Source: Kitasatospora setae KM-6054
GTDB lineage: Bacteria; Actinomycetota; Actinomycetes; Streptomycetales; Streptomycetaceae
Reading direction: 5' to 3'
Assembly (NCBI RefSeq): GCF_000269985.1
Contig: NC_016109.1
Span: forward strand, 5,084,001-5,148,000
DNA: 64,000 nucleotides
The notes under the pieces were generated by a model, which worked only from the letters and a program-made list of their open reading frames with translations, was not told the DNA's origin and did no database searches. How positions within the stretch are numbered: the first letter of the stretch is position 1; every line of letters begins with the position of its first letter. Shown piece by piece: positions 57,242-64,000 of this stretch. Both the position numbers and the translations under genes were made by a program.

Positions 57242-57933
57242 TGGCGGCCCCGGTCATCCGGCTGCACGGAGTGTCACGCACCTTCCCCGGCCCGCCGCCG
57301 GTCACCGCGCTGCACCCCGCCGACCTGGAGATCGCCCGCGGCGAGTACGTCGCGGTGACCGGCCCCTCCGGCTCCGGCAAGTCGACCTTCCTCAACCTGC
57401 TCGGCCTGCTCGACCGGCCCAGCGGCGGCACGTACGAGCTCGACGGGATCGACACCGGCGCGCTCCCCGAGTCGCGGCGCACCTCGCTGCGCGGCGCCCG
57501 GATCGGGTTCGTGTTCCAGTCCTTCCACCTGCTGCCCTACCGGACCGCCCTGGAGAACGTGGTGCTCGGCCAGGTCTACAACCGCACCCCGCGCGAGGGG
57601 CGGCGCGCCGCCGCCCGCGCCGTGCTCGAACGGGTCGGCCTCGGGCACCGGATCGAGGCGCTGCCGTCCCGGATGTCCGGCGGCGAGCGCCAGCGGGTCG
57701 CGATCGCCCGGGCCCTGGTCAACCAGCCCTCGCTGCTGCTCTGCGACGAACCCACCGGCAACCTCGACTCGGCGACCGCCGGCAAGGTGATGGAGCTCTT
57801 CGAGGAACTGCACGCCGGCGGCCTGACCCTGCTGGTCATCACCCACGACCGGGACGTCGCCGCGCGCGCCCGGCGCACCGTCACCATCCGGGACGGCCGA
57901 CTGCACGACGCGGAGGAGGTGGCCGCCCCGTGA
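57241..57933 (+). CDS. ABC transporter ATPase (MacB/LolD type)
   Basis: 230 aa. Walker A GPSGSGKST (41-49), Q-loop FVFQSFHLLPYRTALENV, signature MSGGERQRV, Walker B LLLCDEPTGNLD, switch His in ITHDRDVA. It overlaps the adaptor stop by one base and its own stop overlaps the permease GTG. Standard nucleotide-binding subunit for a type VII (MacB-fold) exporter. Confidence 0.92.
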   Translation: MAAPVIRLHGVSRTFPGPPPVTALHPADLEIARGEYVAVTGPSGSGKSTFLNLLGLLDRPSGGTYELDGIDTGALPESRRTSLRGARIGFVFQSFHLLPYRTALENVVLGQVYNRTPREGRRAAARAVLERVGLGHRIEALPSRMSGGERQRVAIARALVNQPSLLLCDEPTGNLDSATAGKVMELFEELHAGGLTLLVITHDRDVAARARRTVTIRDGRLHDAEEVAAP

Positions 57934-59243
57934 AGAGCCCGCTGAAGCGCCCCGGGAGGAGCCCGGAGCGGCCCCCGCGGAGCCCGGAGCGGCCCGCGGC
58001 GGACGACCGGGTGCCGCTGTCCCGGCTGTCCCTCGCCGACCTGTTCGGCGAGGCGCTGTCCGGCATGGTGCAGCGGCCCGGCCGCTCGGTGCTGACCCTG
58101 CTCGGCACCGTGCTGGGCGTCGGCGCGTTCGTCGCCGTGCTCGGCCTCACCTCCACCGCCTCCGGGCAGATCGGCAAGCGCTTCTCGCTGCTGGAGAACA
58201 CCACCGTCACGCTGGTCGACAACGGCGCCCCGGCCCCCGGCCAGCGCGGCGACCCGCGCGCCCCCGTGGACTTCCCCGCCGACGCCGACACCCGGGTCGC
58301 CGGGCTGAACGGCGCCCGCGCCGCCGGCGTCTACTGGCCGGCCCCGCTGGAGAACCCGCGGATCTCCTCCTCGCCCGCCGCCGGCAGCGACGACGGCGGC
58401 GGCCTCGGCCTGTACGCCGCCTCCCCGGGCCTGTTCGACGCGATGGAGACCGGGCTGCAGGCCGGCACCACCTACAACCGCTTCCACGCCGAGCACGGCA
58501 TGCGGGTCGCCGTCCTCGGCTCCACCGCCGCCGCCCGGCTCGGCATCAGCCGGCTCGACGCCCAGCCCGCGGTCTTCGTCAACGGCGTCGGCTTCACCGT
58601 CATCGGGATCATCGGCGACACCCGGCGGCTCCCGCAGACCCTGCTCGGCGTGCTGGTGCCCGACACCACCGCCCGGACGCTGTGGGGCGACCCGCAGCCG
58701 CTCGAACAGGGCCGGGCCCGGATGCTGGTGCGCACCGACGTCGGCGCCGCCCCGCTGGTCGCCGGGCAGGCCCCGACCGCGCTGCGCCCCGAGCAGCCGG
58801 GCCTGTTCGCCGCCACCGCCCCGCCCGACCCGCACGGCCTGCGCGACTCCGTCGCCGACGACCTGACCGGCCTGTTCCTGCTGCTGGCCGCGATCTGCCT
58901 GGTGATCGGCGCGGTCGGGATCGCCAACACCACCCTGGTCGCCGTCCTGGAGCGGACCGGCGAGATCGGGCTGCGCCGGGCGCTCGGGGCCCGGCCGCGG
59001 CACGTCGCCGCGCAGTTCCTCACCGAGTCGACGGTGCTCGGCACCCTCGGCGGGCTGGTCGGCACCGCGATCGGGGTGGCCGTGGTGGTGTCGGTGGCGC
59101 TGGCCCGGGACTGGACCGCCGTCCTGCAGACCTGGACGGTGCTGCCGGCGCCGCTGGCCGGCAGTCTGGTCGGCCTGCTGGCGGGCCTCTACCCGTCGCT
59201 GCGGGCCGCCACCGTGGAGCCGGCCGAGGCGCTCCGCCGGTGA
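57930..59243 (+). CDS. MacB-type ABC permease (FtsX-like)
   Basis: 437 aa. Basic, Pro-rich cytoplasmic start with a repeated RSPERP motif, first helix near residues 55-75 (SVLTLLGTVLGVGAFVAVLGL), a large extracellular domain and three C-terminal helices (LLLAAICLVIGAVGIANTTLVAVL, TLGGLVGTAIGVAVVVSVALA, LAGSLVGLLAGLYPSLRAA) ending in EPAEALRR. This is the MacB topology. It forms, with the ATPase and the adaptor, a mechanotransmission-type exporter. Confidence 0.9.
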   Translation: MKSPLKRPGRSPERPPRSPERPAADDRVPLSRLSLADLFGEALSGMVQRPGRSVLTLLGTVLGVGAFVAVLGLTSTASGQIGKRFSLLENTTVTLVDNGAPAPGQRGDPRAPVDFPADADTRVAGLNGARAAGVYWPAPLENPRISSSPAAGSDDGGGLGLYAASPGLFDAMETGLQAGTTYNRFHAEHGMRVAVLGSTAAARLGISRLDAQPAVFVNGVGFTVIGIIGDTRRLPQTLLGVLVPDTTARTLWGDPQPLEQGRARMLVRTDVGAAPLVAGQAPTALRPEQPGLFAATAPPDPHGLRDSVADDLTGLFLLLAAICLVIGAVGIANTTLVAVLERTGEIGLRRALGARPRHVAAQFLTESTVLGTLGGLVGTAIGVAVVVSVALARDWTAVLQTWTVLPAPLAGSLVGLLAGLYPSLRAATVEPAEALRR

Positions 59244-59299
59244 CCGGGCCCCGACCACGTTCCGTACACAACGTTCATGCAACGCTTGCCGGGAGGAAG

Positions 59300-59314
59300 C
59301 TGACCTGGGGTCAG
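59300..59314. promoter_or_regulatory. Inverted repeat upstream of the small wall/membrane protein
   Basis: CTGACC-TGG-GGTCAG is a perfect 6-bp-arm dyad 50 bases upstream of the next start. A second small dyad TACCG-N7-CGGTA lies at about 59334-59350 and CGTT-CATGC-AACG at about 59273-59285. These indicate a separately regulated promoter. Confidence 0.45.
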
Positions 59315-59364
59315 AAACGTCACCCGATCGGATACCGTCGGAACCGGTACAGCGAAGGATTGAA

Positions 59365-59631
59365 GTGCCGTCTATGGGGGTAAAGACCGTGATCCGGTCA
59401 AAGCGCGTGGGCAAGGTCGTCGGAGGCACCGTGCTGTGCCTGGCCGCCGGGGGGTGGGCCGCCGGGGCCGCCGCGGCCGCCGAGCCCACCACCGGTCCCG
59501 AGCCCGCCGCGGCCCGGCTGGCCCCGCCCGCCGGCTCGGTCGGCTCGGCCGGCCTGTACGCGGTCGGCGGCGGCCTGGTGGTGGTGGCCGGCGGCGCGGC
59601 CACGTGGCTGCGCAAGCGCCGCGGCGCCTGA
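59365..59631 (+). CDS. Small exported protein with C-terminal anchor
   Basis: 88 aa from GTG 59365 (GAAGGA five bases upstream); ATG 59374 or GTG 59389 would also keep the signal. N-terminal signal (RSKRVGKVVGGTVLCLAAGGWAAGAAA), a short Pro/Ala linker, then a C-terminal transmembrane helix (LYAVGGGLVVVAGGAATWL) and RKRRGA tail. This is the layout of a sortase substrate, but no clear LPXTG or LAXTG is present, only LAPPAG, so it is either a degenerate sorting signal or a simple anchored peptide. Confidence 0.7.
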   Translation: MPSMGVKTVIRSKRVGKVVGGTVLCLAAGGWAAGAAAAAEPTTGPEPAAARLAPPAGSVGSAGLYAVGGGLVVVAGGAATWLRKRRGA

Positions 59632-59644
59632 GCGCGCGACGCGA

Positions 59645-59696
59645 CGAACGGCGGCGGCCCGCCCCCTCGGAGAGCGAGGGGGCGGGCCGCCGTTCG
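59645..59696. terminator. Bidirectional terminator
   Basis: A long stem (59645-59669 with 59675-59696), perfect except for a 3-base bulge, between the convergent small protein gene and ppc. Confidence 0.85.
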
Positions 59697-59712
59697 CGCG
59701 GGCGGGGCCCGG

Positions 59713-62508
<2,796 letters not shown>

Positions 62509-62608
62509 GGCTGTCTCCCTGTGGTGGTGGGGTTCGGCAACGGCTCTGACATCACCGCGGTGCGGGTGACGGGTGCGGACCGCGCTGTCCGACGGGCAAC
62601 AGCATAGG

Positions 62609-62623
62609 TGGCACGGGGTGCCA
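62609..62623. promoter_or_regulatory. Dyad in the ppc promoter
   Basis: TGGCAC-GGG-GTGCCA, perfect 6-bp arms, in the -35 area just upstream of the minus-strand TATGCT of ppc. Candidate repressor or activator site. Confidence 0.45.
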
Positions 62624-62817
62624 GCACGGAGAGGTGGCCGGATGGCGGACAGGTCGGCCCGCCGGGCGGTGCGGCCCGGGGCGTGCGGCGCTGCGGCCCG
62701 GGGCGCGCGGCGGTGCGGCCGGGGGCGTTCGGTGGTGCGGCCCGGGCGTTCGCGGCCCCGGCGGGCGAGGGGGCGCGGGACGGGCGGGAGGGCGCCGTCC
62801 GGCCCGGGCCCCTTGCG

Positions 62818-62823
62818 TATCGT
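62818..62823 (+). promoter_or_regulatory. -10 box of the histidine kinase, leaderless
   Basis: TATCGT ends seven bases before the ATG at 62831 with no ribosome site between, so the mRNA likely begins at the start codon. Confidence 0.5.
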
Positions 62824-62830
62824 GTCGGTC

Positions 62831-64000
62831 ATGAGTGAGAAGCCGGCGGGGGACGGCCTGTGGTGGTGGGCACGGAGGCGGAGCGCGGCGCTGGACGTCG
62901 CGCTGGCGGCGGTGTCGGCGGCGGAGTGCGCCGCCGGGGCGTACGGACTGGTCCGGGACAGACTGCACGCGGGCCCGCCCGTCACCGTGCTGTGCGTGGT
63001 GCTCGGGGCGCTCGCCGGGGCGTCGCTGCTGGTGCGGCGGCGCTGGCCGGTGGTGCCGGTGGTGGTGGCGCTGGTCTTCGTGCCGGGGTTCTTCGGCGTG
63101 GTGCTGCTGGTGGTGTCGCTGTACACGCTCGCGGCGACCTGGGAGTGGCCGACCCGGCGGGTCCGGGTGGTGGTGCTGTCCGCGGTCGCCATGGTGGAGA
63201 CCTTCGGCATGGTGCTGTTCGCGATGACCGCGCCCGCCAAGAACCCGCCGCCGGCCGAGCAGCTCCCGCCGACCTGGGTCTACCCGGTGATCGCCGCGTT
63301 CGTCGCGGTCGGCATGGCCGTCGCCCCGATGGTGACCGGCCTGTACGTGGGCGCCCGGCGCCGCCTGGTCGAGTCGCTGCAGGACCGCGCGCTCGGCCTG
63401 GAGGCCGAGCTGACCCTGCTCGCCGAGCAGGCCAGGGAGCGCGCCTGGCGGGCCCGGGCCGAGGAGCGCACCCGGATCGCCCGCGAGATGCACGACGTGG
63501 TCGCGCACCGGGTCAGCCTGATGGTGGTGCACGCGGCCGCGGTGGAGCGGATCGTCCCCAAGGACCCGGTGCGGGCCCAGCAGTCCGCCCAGCTGATCGG
63601 CGAGACCGGCCGGCAGGCGCTGGACGAGCTGCGCGAGATCCTCGGCGTGCTGCGGATGACCGAGCCGCAGGAGCAGGTGGAGGCCCCGGTCGGCGGCCTG
63701 CCGGAGCTGCCGGAGCTGGTCGAGCAGTCCCGGGTGGCCGGCATGGCGGTGTCGCTGACGGTCAGCGGCGAACGGCTGGAGTACGTCGCCGAGGCCGAGC
63801 AGACCGCGTACCGGGTGGTCCAGGAGGGTCTGACCAACGCCCACAAGTACGCCGGCGGGGCCCGGGTCGCGGTGCTGCTGGCGTACGTGCCGAACGGGGT
63901 GCGGGTGTCGGTGGTCAACGAGTGCCCGGGCGGGGCGGCGCCGGTGGCGCTGCCCAGCGGCGGCAACGGGCTGGTCGGCATGCGCGAGCGGGTGGTCGCG
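62831..64000 (+). CDS. Sensor histidine kinase (HisKA_3), runs off the right edge
   Basis: 390 codons are open from ATG 62831 to the window end with no stop. N-terminal membrane part of about four to five helices (AALDVALAAVSAAECAAGA, VTVLCVVLGALAGASLLV, VVPVVVALVFVPGFFGVVLLVV, VYPVIAAFVAVGMAVAP), coiled linker, DHp with phospho-acceptor His221 (ERTRIAREMHDVVAHRVSLM), and the start of the ATPase domain (AYRVVQEGLTNAHKYAGG, GNGLVGMRERV). Typical NarL-system kinase; its response regulator is expected just outside the window. Confidence 0.92.
   Translation, partial: MSEKPAGDGLWWWARRRSAALDVALAAVSAAECAAGAYGLVRDRLHAGPPVTVLCVVLGALAGASLLVRRRWPVVPVVVALVFVPGFFGVVLLVVSLYTLAATWEWPTRRVRVVVLSAVAMVETFGMVLFAMTAPAKNPPPAEQLPPTWVYPVIAAFVAVGMAVAPMVTGLYVGARRRLVESLQDRALGLEAELTLLAEQARERAWRARAEERTRIAREMHDVVAHRVSLMVVHAAAVERIVPKDPVRAQQSAQLIGETGRQALDELREILGVLRMTEPQEQVEAPVGGLPELPELVEQSRVAGMAVSLTVSGERLEYVAEAEQTAYRVVQEGLTNAHKYAGGARVAVLLAYVPNGVRVSVVNECPGGAAPVALPSGGNGLVGMRERVVA

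Larger units (their letters stand above)
62509..62830. promoter_or_regulatory. 322-bp divergent region ppc / histidine kinase
   Basis: No gene was seen. It holds a palindrome CACCGCGGTG (62553-62562), a ppc -10 candidate TATGCT on the minus strand (62606-62601), a dyad next to it (separate entry), then imperfect repeats of GCGGCCCGGGGC from about 62670 to 62760, and finally the kinase promoter. Confidence 0.45.

Noticed and set aside
62670..62760. GC-rich repeats upstream of the kinase as a possible gene
   Set aside because: Open in several frames because of base composition, with no ribosome site and only Arg/Gly/Ala repeats encoded.
62509..63240. N-terminal extension of PEP carboxylase to 1175 aa
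   Set aside because: The extra 244 residues are Ser/Thr/Arg/Pro-rich, overlap the histidine kinase antisense and lack similarity to PEPC. GTG 62508 with GGGAG gives the normal length.

Overview
This window is a high-GC actinobacterial chromosome segment, most likely from a streptomycete (Streptomyces or Kitasatospora). The evidence is the very strong G/C bias at third codon positions, frequent GTG starts, ATGA/GTGA start-stop overlaps, promoters with TAGGCT-like -10 boxes and several leaderless starts, a full two-domain geosmin synthase, and only one in-frame TTA codon found by reading. The gene order metG-tatD-rsmA-ispE, tamR/tam and glmU-prs-rplY-pth matches what I recall of the core region around SCO31xx in S. 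coelicolor. No rRNA, CRISPR array, insertion sequence or prophage was seen.

Left part (1-24.4 kb) is mostly accessory or lineage-specific. It holds a SulP permease operon with an anti-sigma-type ATPase and a 43-residue membrane protein; a five-gene cassette built around a WXG100-like protein and a putative type VII substrate (3.6-7.1 kb); a CPBP protease / sensor kinase / LuxR regulator operon (7.1-9.7 kb); geosmin synthase (10.1-12.2 kb); a surface VWA-domain pair; a two-gene ABC exporter; an MFS exporter; a DUF1269 protein; a paired SEDS glycosyltransferase and class B PBP; an amino-acid permease; and a Tat-exported lipoprotein of the DMF-ase beta-subunit type.

The middle (24.4-37.7 kb) is conserved core: a MecA_N-type PBP, protein O-mannosyltransferase, rsmI, a zinc-ribbon protein, metG, a TatD DNase, an Uma2 nuclease-fold gene, rsmA, ispE, an aldo/keto reductase behind a MerR-type promoter, and an ABC-F protein. 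A FUSC-type exporter and tRNA-Thr(GGT) follow. Then comes a cell-surface sugar block (40-44.5 kb): two unusual LuxR regulators, galE and a CapD-like epimerase/dehydratase. The second regulator carries the single TTA codon.

The right part (44.5-64 kb) has tamR/tam with two operator dyads, a DMT transporter, a desaturase/TetR operon with tandem operators, tRNA-Gln(TTG), glmU, prs, rplY and pth. Next is the most system-like accessory region (53.1-59.7 kb). It has a perfect Crp-type dyad and an AT-rich leader, then a stand-alone LuxR helix-turn-helix protein and a secreted SH3-like small protein. After these come two lipoproteins, a membrane-fusion protein with a peptidoglycan-binding domain, a MacB-type ABC exporter and a small wall/membrane protein. 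The window ends with PEP carboxylase (minus strand) and a leaderless histidine kinase that runs off the right edge.

Functions are read from sequence motifs only. No database search was run, so starts and family names for the less conserved genes are estimates.
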